A stretch of 64,000 bases of DNA. Origin: Colletes latitarsis (taxonomy: Eukaryota > Arthropoda > Insecta > Hymenoptera > Colletidae). The notes beneath the pieces are model-generated. The model did no database searches and was not told the DNA's origin. It saw nothing but the letters and a program-made list of their open reading frames with translations. The stretch spans positions 30,445,672 through 30,509,671 of the forward strand of contig NC_135134.1 of NCBI RefSeq assembly GCF_051014445.1. The letters run 5' to 3'. Made by a program: the position numbers and the translations under genes. Of this stretch, positions 1 through 11,300 are shown piece by piece. The stretch's first letter is position 1, and each line of letters opens with the position of its first letter.

Positions 1-301
1 ATTTCCGTGTTTGAATCACGTAGTAATGTGGTAACTCCCTGACGCAGTCAATTAAACCTGGTTTCGATCAATATTTCAGAGGATAACACCGGTTAGGTCT
101 GGGTTAGGTCTGGGTTATGCCCGCATCTGGCTCATGATTTTGCCTTCTTCGCATACTTGTTGGCCAGGTCCTGGGTTTTTTTCGTGTTTGAATCACGTAG
201 TAATGTGGTAATACACTGAAGCAGTCAATTAAACCTGGTTTCGATGAATATTTTAGAGGATAACACCGGTTAGGTCTGGGTTAGGTCTGGGTTATGCCCG
301 C

Positions 302-346
302 ATCTGGCTCATGATTTTGCCTTCTTCGCATACTTGTTGGCCAGAT
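302..346. other. Inverted repeat ATCTGGC / GCCAGAT with 31-nt loop
   Basis: ATCTGGC at 302-308 is the reverse complement of GCCAGAT at 340-346, leaving a 31-nt loop. The pair is present in most A-type monomers and so recurs every 177 bp. In B- and D-type monomers the left arm is ATATGGC, with one mismatch. The 7-bp stem is modest and could be coincidental. Confidence 0.6.
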
Positions 347-1067
347 CCTGGGGTTTTTTCGTGTTTGAATCACGTAGTAATGTGGTAACACACTGAAGCA
401 GTCAATTAAACCTGGTTTCGATCAATATTTCAGAGGATAACACCGGTTAGGTCTGGGTTAGGTCTGGGAAATGCGCGCATCTGGCTTACACTTTCGCCTT
501 CTTCGCACACTTGTTGGCCAGATTGTGGGTTTTTTCCGTGTTTGAATCACGTAGTAATGTGGTAATACACTGAAGCAGTCAATTAAACCTGGTTTCGATC
601 AATATTTTAGAGGATAACACCGGTTAGGTCTGGGTTAGGTCTGGGTTATGCCCGCATCTGGCTCATGATTTTGCCTTCTTCGCATACTTGTTGGCCAGAT
701 CCTGGGTTTTTTTCGTGTTTGAATCACGTAGTAATGTGGTAACACACTGAAGCAGTCAATTAAACCTGGTTTCGATCAATATTTTAGAGGATAACACCGG
801 TTAGGTCTGGGTTAGGTCTGGGATATGCACGCATCTGGCTTATGCTTTCGCCTTTTTCGCAAACTTGTTGGCCAGATCCTGGATTTTTTCCGTGTTTGAA
901 TCACGTAGTAATGTTGTACCACACTGAGGCAGTCAATTAAACCTGGATTCGGACAGTATTTCAGAGGATAACACCGGTTAGGTCTGGGTTAGGTCTGGGA
1001 AATGCGCGCATCTGGCTTATTCTTTCGCATTCTTCGCATACTTGTTGGCCAGATCCTGGGTATTTTC

Positions 1068-1082
1068 CGTGTTTGAAACACG
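1068..1082. other. Perfect 15-bp palindrome at monomer start (CGTGTTTGAAACACG)
   Basis: The arms CGTGTTT and AAACACG pair fully around a central G. The commoner form, CGTGTTTGAATCACG, has one mismatched pair. The perfect form marks monomers with TTGAAACACG, such as those starting at 1069, 1246, 2131 and 2308. A dyad once per 177 bp could be a protein-binding site or extrude as a small hairpin; function is not shown by the sequence. Confidence 0.85.
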
Positions 1083-1599
1083 TAGTAATGTGATAACACA
1101 GTGAAGCAGTCAATTAAACCTGGTTTCGATCAATATTTCAGAGGATAACACCGGTTAGGTCTGGGTTAGGTCTGGGATATGCGCGCATCTGGCTTATACT
1201 TTCGCCATTTTCGCAAACTTGTTGGCCAGATCCTGGGTATTTTCCGTGTTTGAAACACGTAGTAATGTGGTACCACACTGAAGCAGTCAATTAAACCTGG
1301 TTTCGATCAATATTTTAGAGGATAACGCCGGTTAAGTCTGGGTTAGGTCTGGGAAATGCGCGCATCTGGCTCATGATTTTGCCTTCTTCGCATACTTGTT
1401 GGCCAGATCCTGGGTATTTTCCGTGTTTGAATCACGTAGTAATGTGGTAACACACTGAAGCAGTCAATTAAACCTGGTTTCGATCAATATTTCAGAGGAT
1501 AACACCGGTTAGGTCTGGGTTAGGTCTGGGTTATGCCCCCATCTGGCTCATGATTTTGCCTTCATCGCATACTTGTTGGCCAGATCCTGGGTTTTTTTC

Positions 1600-1776
1600 G
1601 TGTTTGAATCACGTAGTAATGTGGTAATACACTGAAGCAGTCAATTAAACCTGGTTTCGATCAATATTTTAGAGGATAACACCGGTTAGGTCTGGGTTAG
1701 GTCTGGGTTATGCCCGCATCTGGCTCATGATTTTGCCTTCTTCGCATACTTGTTGGCCAGATCCTGGGTTTTTTTC
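1600..1776 (+). repeat. Reference A-type monomer (177 bp)
   Basis: This is a representative of the commonest class. Diagnostic features are TTGAATCACG at the start, GGTTTCGATCAATATTTTAG in the centre, GGGTTATGCCCGCATCTGG after the telomere-like pair, CTCATGATTTTGCC, TTCTTCGCATAC, and a run of seven T before the next monomer. Common sub-variants within the class are TAACACACTG versus TAATACACTG (this copy), TATTTCAG versus TATTTTAG, CTTCATCGC versus CTTCTTCGC, and GCCCCCATC versus GCCCGCATC. These small differences are what define positions inside the higher-order repeats. Confidence 0.95.
1686..1707 (+). repeat. Embedded telomere-like 11-mer pair, (TTAGGTCTGGG)2
   Basis: This is the reference instance of an element present in nearly every monomer. 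Two perfect copies of TTAGGTCTGGG lie back to back and are followed by TTA, the start of a third unit. It sits at monomer positions 87-108, just after ACCGG. With about 362 monomers the window holds roughly 700 units. TTAGGTCTGGG is, to my recollection, a telomeric unit reported for some Hymenoptera; no search could be run here. Recurrent point variants are TTAGGTCCGGG, TTCGGTCTGGG, TTAAGTCTGGG, CTAGGTCTGGG, TTAGGTCAGGG and TTAGGTATGGG. No run longer than two units was seen. Confidence 0.9.
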
Positions 1777-1953
1777 GTGTTTGAATCACGTAGTAATGTG
1801 GTAACACACTGAAGCAGTCAATTAAACCTGGTTTCGATCAATATTTTAGAGGATAACACCGGTTAGGTCTGGGTTAGGTCTGGGATATGCGCGCATCTGG
1901 CTTATGCTTTCGCCTTTTTCGCAAACTTGTTGGCCAGATCCTGGGTTTTTTCC

Positions 1954-2130
1954 GTGTTTGAATCACGTAGTAATGTTGTACCACACTGAGGCAGTCAATT
2001 AAACCTGGATTCGGACAGTATTTCAGAGGATAACACCGGTTAGGTCTGGGTTAGGTCTGGGAAATGCGCGCATCTGGCTTATTCTTTCGCATTCTTCGCA
2101 TACTTGTTGTCCAGATCCTGGGTATTTTCC
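1954..2130 (+). repeat. Reference C-type monomer (177 bp)
   Basis: The class is diagnosed by AATGTTGTACCACACTGAGG, GGATTCGGACAGTATTTCAG in place of the A-type centre, GGGAAATGCGCGCATCTGG, and CTTATTCTTTCGCATTCTTC. Copies start near 892, 11,850, 13,435, 14,325, 16,795, 18,380, 21,560, 23,150, 25,440, 38,710, 40,305, 41,370, 52,500, 54,100, 57,980, 60,455 and 61,865. In almost all cases the next monomer begins TTGAAACACG and carries TGTGATAA. One copy here ends TTGTCCAG instead of TTGGCCAG, a variant shared by the block copies near 40,460 and 54,255. Confidence 0.9.
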
Positions 2131-2307
2131 GTGTTTGAAACACGTAGTAATGTGATAACACAATGAAGCAGTCAATTAAACCTGGTTTCGATCAGTATTT
2201 CAGAGGATAACACCGGTTAGGTCTGGGTTAGGTCCGGGATATGCGCGCATATGGCTTATACTTTCGCCATTTTCGCAAACTTGTTGGCCAGATCCTGGGT
2301 ATTTTCC
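2131..2307 (+). repeat. Reference B-type monomer (177 bp)
   Basis: This is the most distinct full-length class. It has TTGAAACACG at its start, TGTGATAACACAATGAAG, GATCAGTATTTCAG, a second telomere-like unit mutated to TTAGGTCCGGG, then ATATGCGCGCATATGG, CTTATACTTTCGCC and ATTTTCGCAAAC. Near-identical copies occur at about 13,615, 14,495, 18,555, 23,325, 40,480, 41,545, 54,280 and 55,520. It is regularly preceded by a C-type monomer, so B and C travel as a pair through the higher-order repeats. Confidence 0.9.
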
Positions 2308-3399
2308 GTGTTTGAAACACGTAGTAATGTGGTACCACACTGAAGCAGTCAATTAAACCTGGTTTCGATCAATATTTTAGAGGATAACGCCGGTTAGGTC
2401 TGGGTTAGGTCTGGGAAATGCGCGCATCTGGCTCATGATTTTGCCTTCTTCGCATACTTGTTGGCAAGATCCTGGGTTTTTTCCGTGTTTGAATCACGTA
2501 GTAATGTGGTAACTCACTGAAACAGTCAATTAAACCTGGTTTCGATCAATATTTCAGAGGATAACACCGGTTAGGTCTGGGTTAGGTCTGGGTTATGCCC
2601 GCATCTGGCTCATGATTTTGCCTTCTTCGCATACTTGTTGGCCAGATCCTGGGTTTTTTTCGTGTTTGAATCACGTAGGAATGTGGTAACACACTGAAGC
2701 AGTCAATTAAACCTGGTTTCGATCAATATTTTAGAGGATAACACCGGTTAGGTCTGGGTTAGGTCTGGGTTATGCCCGCATCTGGCTCATGATTTTGCCT
2801 TCTTCGCATACTTGTTGGCCAGATCCTGGGTTTTTTTCGTGTTTGAATCACATAGTAATGTGGTAATACACTGAAGCAGTCAATTAAACCTGGTTTCGAT
2901 CAAAATTTTAGAGGATAACACCGGTTAGGTCTGGGTTAGGTCTGGGTTATGCCCGCATCTGGCTCATGATTTTGCCTTCTTCGCATACTTGTTGGCCAGA
3001 TCCTGGGTTTTTTTCGTGTTTGAGTCACGTAGTAATGTGGTAACACACTGAAGCAGTCAAATAAACCTGGTTTCGATCAATATTTTAGACGATAACGCCG
3101 GTTAGGTCTGGGTTAGGTCTGGGAAATGCGCGCATCTGGCTCATGATTTTGCCTTCTTCGCATACTTGTTGGCCAGATCCTGGGTATTTTCCGTGTTTGA
3201 ATCACGTAGTAATGTGGTAACACACTGAAGCAGTCAATTAAACCTGGTTTCGATCAATATTTCAGAGGATAACAACGGTTATGTCTGGGTTAGGTCTGGG
3301 TTATGCCCCCATCTGGCTCATGATTTTGCCTTCTTCGCATACTTGTTGGCCAGATCCTGGGTTTTTTTCGTGTTTGAATCACGTAGTAATCTGGTAATA

Positions 3400-4615
3400 C
3401 ACTGAAGCAGTCAATTAAGCCTGGTTTCGATCAATATTTTAGAGGATAACACCGGTTAGGTCTGGGTTAGGTCTGGGTTATGCCCGCATCTGGCTCATGA
3501 TTTTGCCTTCTTCGCATACTTGTTGGCCAGATCCTGGGTTTTTTTCGTGTTTGAATCACGTAGTAATGTGGTAACACACTGAAGCAGTCAATTAAACCTG
3601 GTTTCGATCAATATTTTAGAGGATAACACCGGTTAGGTCTGGGTTAGGTCTGGGTTATGCCCGCATCTGGCTCATGATTTTGCCTTCATCGCATACTTGT
3701 TGGCCAGATCCTGGGTTTTTTCCGTGTTTGAATCACGTAGTAATGTGGTAACACACTGAAGCAGTCTATTAAACCTGGTTCCGATCAAAATTTTAGAGGA
3801 TAACACCGGTTAGGTCTGGGTTAGGTCTGGTTTATGCCCGCATCTGGCTCATGATTTTGCCTTCTTCGCATACTTGTTGGCCAGATCCTGGGTTTTTTTC
3901 GTGTTTCAGTCACGTAGTAATGTGGTAACACACTGAAGCAGTCAAATAAACCTGGTTTCGATCAATATTTTAGAGGATAACGCCGGTTAGGTCTGGGTTA
4001 GGTCTGGGTTATGCCCCCATCTGGCTCATGATTTTGCCTTCTTCGCATACTTGTTGGCCAGATCCTGGGTTTTTTTCGTGTTTGAATCACGTAGTAATGT
4101 GGTAATACACTGAAGCAGTCAATTAAACCTGGTTTCGATCAATATTTTAGAGGATAACACCGGTTAGGTCTGGGTTAGGTCTGGGTTATGCCCGCATCTG
4201 GCTCATGATTTTGCCTTCTTCGCATACTTGTTGGCCAGATCCTGGGTTTTTTTCGTGTTTGAATCACGTAGTAATGTGGTAATACACTGAAGCAGTCAAT
4301 TAAGCCTGGTTTCGATCAATATTTTAGAGGATAACACCGGTTAGGTCTGGGTTAGGTCTGGGTTATGCCCGCATCTGGCTCATGATTTTGCCTTCTTCGC
4401 ATACTTGTTGGCCAGATCCTGGGTTTTTTTCGTGTTTGAATCACGTAGTAATGTGGTAACACACTGAAGCAGTCAATTAAACCTGGTTTCGATCAATATT
4501 TTAGAGGATAACACCGGTTAGGTCTGGGTTAGGTCTGGGTTATGCCCGCATCTGGCTCATGATTTTGCCTTCATCGCATACTTGTTGGCCAGATCCTGGG
4601 TTTTTTTCGTGTTTG
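3400..4615 (+). repeat. Five-monomer (885-bp) tandem duplication
   Basis: The rare variant AATTAAGCCTGG at 3,413 recurs at 4,298, exactly 5 x 177 bp away, and CTTCATCGC at 3,685 recurs at 4,570. Surrounding variants agree over about two monomers on each side. A second offset of 708 bp (four monomers) links ATGCCCCCATC at 3,303 and 4,011, so this stretch has undergone more than one local exchange. Confidence 0.7.
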
Positions 4616-4925
4616 AATCACGTAGTAATGTGGTAACACACTGAAGCTGTCAATTAAACCTGGTTTCGATCAATATTTTAGAGGATAACACCGGTTAGGT
4701 CTGGGCTAGGTCTGGGTTATGCCCGCATCTGGCTCATGATTTTGCCTTCTTCGCATACTTATTGGTCAGATCCTGGGTATTTTCCGTGTTTGAAACACGT
4801 AGTAATGTGGTAACACACTGAAGCAGTCAATTAGACCTGGTTTCGATCAATATTTTAGAGGATAACACCGGTTAGGTCTGGGTTATGCCCGCATCTGGCT
4901 CATGATTCTGCCTTCTTCGCATACT
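4560..4925 (+). repeat. Two-monomer segment duplicated at 7,915-8,280
   Basis: Three rare variants occur in the same order in both places: GAAGCTGTCAATT (4,643 and 7,996), CTTATTGGTCAG (about 4,760 and 8,110), and a monomer with a single telomere-like unit (4,872 and 8,226). The offset of 3,353 bp equals 19 monomers less 10 bp, as expected from one 11-bp deletion and one extra T in between. Confidence 0.8.
4872..4882 (+). repeat. Single telomere-like unit (11-bp contraction)
   Basis: ACCGG is followed by one TTAGGTCTGGG and then TTATGCCCG, so the monomer is 166 bp. It is paired with the contraction at 8,226 by the surrounding rare variants. Confidence 0.9.
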
Positions 4926-5714
4926 TGTTGGCCAGATCCTGGGTTTTTTTCGTGTTTGAATCACGTAGTAATATGGTAACACACTGAAGCAGTCAATTAA
5001 ACCTGGTTTCGATCAATATTTCAGAGGATAACGCCGGTTAGGTCTGGGTTAGGTCTGGGAAATGCGCGCATCTGGCTCATGATTTTGCCTTCTTCGCATA
5101 CTTGTTGGCCGGATCCTGGGTATTTTCCGTGTTTGAATCACGTAGTAATGTGGTAACACACTGAAGCAGTCAATTAAACCTGGTTTCGATCAATATTTCA
5201 GAGGATAACACCGGTTAGGTCTGGGTTAGGTCTGGGTTATGCCCGCATCTGGCTCATGATTTTGCCTTCTTCGCATACTTGTTGGCCAGATCCTGGGTTT
5301 TTATCGTGTTTGAATCACGTAGTAATGTGGTAACACACTGAAGCAGTCTATTAAACCTGGTTTCGATCAATATTTCAGAGGATATCACCGGTTAGGTCTG
5401 GGTTAAGTATGGGAAATGCGCGCATCTGGCTTATACTTTCGCCTTCTTCGCATACTTGTTGGCCAGATCTTGGGTTTTTTTCGTGTTTGAATCACGTAGT
5501 AATGTGGTAACACACTGAAGCAGTCAATTAAACCGGGTTTCGATCAATATTTTAGAGGATAACACCGGTTAGGTCTGGGTTAGGTCTGGGTATTGCCCGC
5601 ATCTGGCTCATGATTTTGCCTTCATCGCATACTTGTTGGCCAGATCCTGGGTTTTTTCCGTGTTTGAATCACGTAGTAATATGGTAACACACTGAAGCAG
5701 TCAATTAAACCTGG

Positions 5715-7850
5715 TTTCGATCAATATTTCAGAGGATAACGCCGGTTAGGTCTGGGTTAGGTCTGGGAAATGCGCGCATCTGGCTCATGATTTTGCCTTC
5801 TTCGCATACTTGTTGGCCGGATCCTGGGTATTTTCCGTGTTTGAATCACGTAGTAATGTGGTAACACACTGAAGCAGTCAATTAAACCTGGTTTCGATCA
5901 ATATTTCAGAGGATAACACCGGTTAGGTCTGGGTTAGGTCTGGGTTATGCCCGCATCTGGCTCATGATTTTGCCTTCTTCGCATACTTGTTGGCCAGATC
6001 CTGGGTTTTTTTCGTGTTTGAATCACGTAGGAATGTGGTAACACACTGAAGCAGTCAATTAAACCTGGTTTCGATCAATATTTTAGAGGATAACACCGGT
6101 TAGGTCTGGGTTTGGTCTGGGATATGCGCGCATCTGGCTTATACTTTCGCCTTCTTCGCATACTTGTTGGCCAGATCCTGGGTTTTTTTCGTGTTTGAAT
6201 CACGTAGTAATGTGGTAACAAACTGAAGCAGTCAATAAAACCTGGTTTCGATCAATATTTTAGAGGATAACACCGGTTAGGTCTGGGTTCGGTCTGGGAT
6301 TTGCGCCCATATGGCTTATACTTTCGCCTTTTTCGCAAACTTGTTGGCCAGATCCTGGGTATTTTCCGTGTTTGAATCACGTAGTAATGTGGTAATACAC
6401 TGAAGCAGCCAATTAAACCTGGTTTCGATCAATATTTTAGAGGATAACACCGGTTAGGTCTGGGTTAGGTCTGGGTTATGCCCGCATCTGGCTCATGATT
6501 CTGCCTTCTTCGCATACTTGTTGGCCAGATCCTGGGTATTTTCCGTGTTTGAAACACGTAGTAATGTGGTAACACACTGAAGCAGTCAATTAAACCTGGT
6601 TTCGATCAATATTTCAGAGGATAACGCCGGTTAGGTCTGGGTTAGGTCTGGGTAATGCCCGCATCTGGCTCATGATTTTGCCTTCATCGCATACTTGTTG
6701 GCCAGATCCTGGGTTTTTTCCGTGTTTGAATCACGTAGTAATGTGGTAACACACTGAAGCAGTCTATTAAACCTGGTTTCGATCAATATTTCAGAGGATA
6801 ACACCGGTTAGGTCTGGGTTAAGTCTGGGAAATGCGCGCATCTGGCTTATACTTTCGCCTTCTTCGCATACTTGTTGGCCAGATCCTGGGTATTTTCCGT
6901 GTTTGAATCACGTAGTAATGTGGTAATACACTGAAGCAGTCAATTAAACCTGGTTTCGATCAATATTTCAGAGGATAACGCCGGTTAGGTCTGGGTTAGG
7001 TCTGGGAAATGCGCGCATCTGGCTCATGATTTTGCCTTCTTCGCATACTTGTTGGCCGGATCCTGGGTATTTTCCGTGTTTGAATCACGTAGTAATGTGG
7101 TAACACACTGAAGCAGTCAATTAAACCTGGTTTCGATCAATATTTCAGAGGATAACACCGGTTAGGTCTGGGTTAGGTCTGGGTTATGCCCGCATCTGGC
7201 TCATGATTTTGCCTTCTTCGCATACTTGTTGGCCAGATCCTGGGTTTTTTTCGTGTTTGAATCACGTAGGAATGTGGTAACACACTGAAGCAGTCAATTA
7301 AACCTGGTTTCGATCAATATTTTAGAGGATAACACCGGTTAGGTCTGGGTTTGGTCTGGGATATGCGCGCATCTGGCTTATACTTTCGCCTTCTTCGCAT
7401 ACTTGTTGGCCAGATCCTGGGTTTTTTTCGTGTTTGAATCACGTAGTAATGTGGTAACAAACTGAAGCAGTCAATAAAACCTGGTTTCGATCAATATTTT
7501 AGAGGATAACACCGGTTAGGTCTGGGTTCGGTCTGGGATTTGCGCCCATATGGCTTATACTTTCGCCTTTTTCGCAAACTTGTTGGCCAGATCCTGGGTA
7601 TTTTCCGTGTTTGAATCACGTAGTAATGTGGTAATACACTGAAGCAGCCAATTAAACCTGGTTTCGATCAATATTTTAGAGGATAACACCGGTTAGGTCT
7701 GGGTTAGGTCTGGGTTATGCCCGCATCTGGCTCATGATTCTGCCTTCTTCGCATACTTGTTGGCCAGATCCCGGGTATTTTCCGTGTTTGAAACACGTAG
7801 TAATGTGGTAACACACTGAAGCAGTCAATTAAACCTGGTTTCGATCAATA
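5715..7850 (+). repeat. Seven-monomer (1,239-bp) tandem duplication, second copy partial
   Basis: GGCCGGATCC at 5,815 recurs at 7,054; TTTGGTCTGGG at 6,111 recurs at 7,350; GCAGCCAATT near 6,406 recurs near 7,645. All are separated by exactly 1,239 bp. The first copy runs to about 6,953; the second matches it for about five monomers and then switches near 7,850, where TATTTTAG and AACACC replace TATTTCAG and AACGCC. An earlier GGCCGGATCC at 5,107 is four monomers upstream. Confidence 0.85.
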
Positions 7851-8225
7851 TTTTAGAGGATAACACCGGTTAGGTCTGGGTTAGGTCTGGGTTATGCCCG
7901 CATCTGGCTCATGATTTTGCCTTCATCGCATACTTGTTGGCCAGATCCTGGGTTTTTTTTCGTGTTTGAATCACGTAGTAATGTGGTAACACACTGAAGC
8001 TGTCAATTAAACCTGGTTTCGATCAATATTTTAGAGGATAACACCGGTTAGGTCTGGGTTAGGTCTGGGTTATGCCCGCATCTGGCTCATGATTTTGCCT
8101 TCTTCGCATACTTATTGGTCAGATCCTGGGTATTTTCCGTGTTTGAAACACGTAGTAATGTGGTAACACACTGAAGCAGTCAATTAGACCTGGTTTCGAT
8201 CAATATTTTAGAGGATAACACCGGG

Positions 8226-8236
8226 TAGGTCTGGGT
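8226..8236 (+). repeat. Single telomere-like unit (11-bp contraction)
   Basis: This is the same event as at 4,872 by shared context, with an additional substitution that gives CCGGGTAGGTCTGGG. Confidence 0.85.
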
Positions 8237-8399
8237 TATGCCCGCATCTGGCTCATGATTCTGCCTTCTTCGCATACTTGTTGGCCAGATCCTGGGTATT
8301 TTCCGTGTTTGAAACACGTAGTAATGTGGTAACACACTGAAGCAGTCAATTAAACCTGGTTTCGATCAATATTTCAGAGGATAACACCGGTTAGGTCTG

Positions 8400-11300
8400 G
8401 GTTAGGTCTGGGAAATGCGCGCATCCGGCTTATTCTTTCGCATTCTTCGCATACTTGTTGGCCAGATCCTGGGTATTTTCCGTGTTTGAAACACGTAGTA
8501 ATGTGGTAACACACTGAAGCAGTCAATTAAACCTGGTTTCGATCAATATTTTAGAGGATAACGCCGGTTAGGTCTGGGTTAGGTCTCGGAAATGCGCGCA
8601 TCTGGCTCATGATTTTGCCTTCTTCGCATACTCGTTGGCCAGATCCTAGGTATTTTCCGTGTTTGAATCACGTAGTAATGTGGTAACACACTGAAGCAGT
8701 CAATTAAACCTGGTTTCGATCAATATTTCAGAGGATAACACCGGTTAGGTCTGGGTTAGGTCTGGGTTATGCCCGCATCTGGCTCATGATTTTGCCTTCT
8801 TCGCATACTTGTTGGCCAGATCCTGGGTTTTTTTCGTGTTTGAATCACGTAGTAATGTGGTAATACACTGAAGCAGTCAATTAAACCTGGTTTCGATCAA
8901 TATTTTAGAGGATAACACCGGCTAGGTCTGGGTTAGGTCTGGGTTATGCCCGCATCTGGCTCATGATTTTGCCTTCTTCGCATACTTGTTGGCCAGATCT
9001 TGGGTTTTTTTCGTGTTTGAATCACGTAGTAATGTGGAAACACACTGAAGCAGTCAATTAAACCTGGTTTCGATCAATATTTTAGAGGATAACACCGGTT
9101 AGGTCTGGGTTAGGTCTGGGTTATGCCCGCATCTGGCTCATGATTTTGCCTTCATCGCATACTTGTTGGCCAGATCCTGGGTTTTTTCCGTGTTTGAATC
9201 ACGTAGTAATGTGGTAACACACTGAAGCAGTCAATTAAACCTGGTTTCGATCAATACTTCAGAGGATAACGCCGGTTAGGTCAGGGTTAGGTCTGGGAAA
9301 TGCGCGCATCTGGCTCATGATTTTGCCTTCTTCGCATACTTGTTGGCCAGATCCTGGGTATTTTCCGTGTTTGAATCACGTAGTAATGTGGTAACACACT
9401 GAAGCAGTCAATTAAACCTGGTTTCGATCAATATTTCAGAGGATAACACCGGTTAGGTCTGGGTTAGGTCTGGGTTATGCCCGCATCTGGCTCATGATTT
9501 TGCCTTCTTCGCATACTTGTTGGCCAGATCCTGGGTTTTTTTCGTGTTTGAATCACGTAGTACTGTGGTAATACACTGAAGCAGTCAATTAAACCTGGTT
9601 TCGATCAATATTTTAGAGGATAACACCGGTTAGGTCTGGGTTAGGTCTGGGTTATGCCCGCATCTGGCTCATGATTTTGCCTTCTTCGCATACTTGTTGG
9701 CCAGATCCTGGGTTTTTTTCGTGTTTGATTCACGTAGTAATGTGGTAACACACTGAAGCAGTCAATTAAACCTGGTTTCGATCAATATTTTAGAGGATAA
9801 CACCGGCTAGGTCTGGGTTAGGTCTGGGTTATGCCCGCATCTGGCTCATGATTTTGCCTTCATCGCATACTTGTTGGCCAGATCCTGGGTTTTTTTCGGG
9901 TTTGAATCACGTAGTAATGTGGTACCACACAGAAACAGTCCACTAAACCTGGATTCGGACAGTATTTAGGAGGATAACACCGGTTAGGTCTGGGTTAGGT
10001 CCGGGATATGCGCGCATATGGCTTATACTTTCGCCTTTTCGCAAACTTGTTGGCCAGATCCTGGGTTTTTTCCGTGTTTGAATCACGTAGGAATGTGGTA
10101 ACACACTGAAGCAGTCAATTAAACCTGGTTTCGATCAATATTTTAGAGGATAACACCGGTTAGGTCTGGGTTAGGTCTGGGTTATGCCCGCATCTGGCTC
10201 ATGATTTTGCCTTCTTCGCATACTTGTTGGCCAGATCCTGGGGTTTTTTCGTGTTTGAATCACGTAGTAATGTGGTAACACACTGAAGCAGTCAATTAAA
10301 CCTGGTTTCGATCAATATTTCAGAGGATAACACCGGTTAGGTCTGGGTTAGGTCTGGGAAATGCGCGCATCTGGCTTACACTTTCGCCTTCTTCGCACAC
10401 TTGTTGGCCAGATTGTGGGTTTTTTTCGTGTTTGAATCACGTAGGAATGTGGTAACACACTGATGTAGTCAATTTAACCTGGTTTCGATCAATATTTTAG
10501 AGGATAACACCGGTTAGGTCTGGGTTAGGTCTGGGTTATGCCCGCATCTGGCTCATGATGTTGCCTTCTTCGCATACTTGTTGGCCAGATCCTGGGTTTT
10601 TTTCGTGTTTGAATCACGTAGGAATGTGGTAACACACTGAAGCAGTCAATTAAACCTGGTTTCGATCAATATTTTAGAGGATAGCACGGGTTAGGTCTGG
10701 GTTAGGTCTGGTTTATGCCCGCATCTGGCTCATGATTTTGCCTTCTTCGCATACTTGTTGGCCAGATCCTGGGTTTTTTTCGTGTTTGAATCAGGTAGGA
10801 ATGTGGTAACACACTGAAGCAGTCAATTAAACCTGGTTTCGATCAATATTTTAGAGGATAACACCGGTTAGGTCTGGGTTAGGTCTGGGTTATGCCCGCA
10901 TCTGGCTCATGATTTTGCCTTCATCGCATACTTGTTGGCCAGATCCTGGGCTATTTCCGTGTTTGAATCACGTAGTAATGTGGTAACTCCCTGACGCAGT
11001 CAATTAAACCTGGTTTCGATCAATATTTCAGAGGATAACACCGGTTAGGTCTGGGTTAGGTCTGGGTTATGCCCGCATCTGGCTCATGATTTTGCCTTCT
11101 TCGCATACTTGTTGGCCAGGTCCTGGGTTTTTTTCGTGTTTGAATCACGTAGTAATGTGGTAATACACTGAAGCAGTCAATTAAACCTGGTTTCGATGAA
11201 TATTTTAGAGGATAACACCGGCTAGGTCTGGGTTAGGTCTGGGTTATGCCCGCATCTGGCTCATGATTTTGCCTTCTTCGCATACTTGTTCGCCAGATCC

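Larger units (their letters stand above)
1..2460 (+). repeat. Partial copy of block M2 at the left edge
   Basis: The first base matches 10,953: both read ATTTCCGTG followed by the rare GTAACTCCCTGACGCAG variant (31 and 10,983, offset 10,952). The variant GTTAAGTC at 1,331 recurs at 12,283 with the same offset. From about 1,600 the copy at 11 kb holds three extra monomers, so the offset becomes 11,483 at the TGGGATATGC variant (1,881 versus 13,364). The window therefore opens inside a higher-order repeat that presumably continues to the left. Confidence 0.85.

Noticed and set aside
1708..1730. Possible CENP-B box on the minus strand (CCCGCATCTGGCTCA on plus)
   Set aside because: It matches 7 of the 9 core positions of the CENP-B box, missing two in the CGAA part. 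A 7-of-9 match in 354 possible positions is expected about 0.4 times by chance, and B-, C- and D-type monomers lose the CCCG as well.
5109..7063. BamHI-like GGATCC variants as a possible functional site
   Set aside because: They are a single A-to-G change (GGCCGGATCC) in three monomers linked by 4- and 7-monomer duplications, so they are useful only as lineage markers.
7945..7960. T-runs after GGG as intrinsic transcription terminators
   Set aside because: A run of five to eight T closes nearly every monomer and is not preceded by a GC-rich hairpin; there is no gene to terminate.
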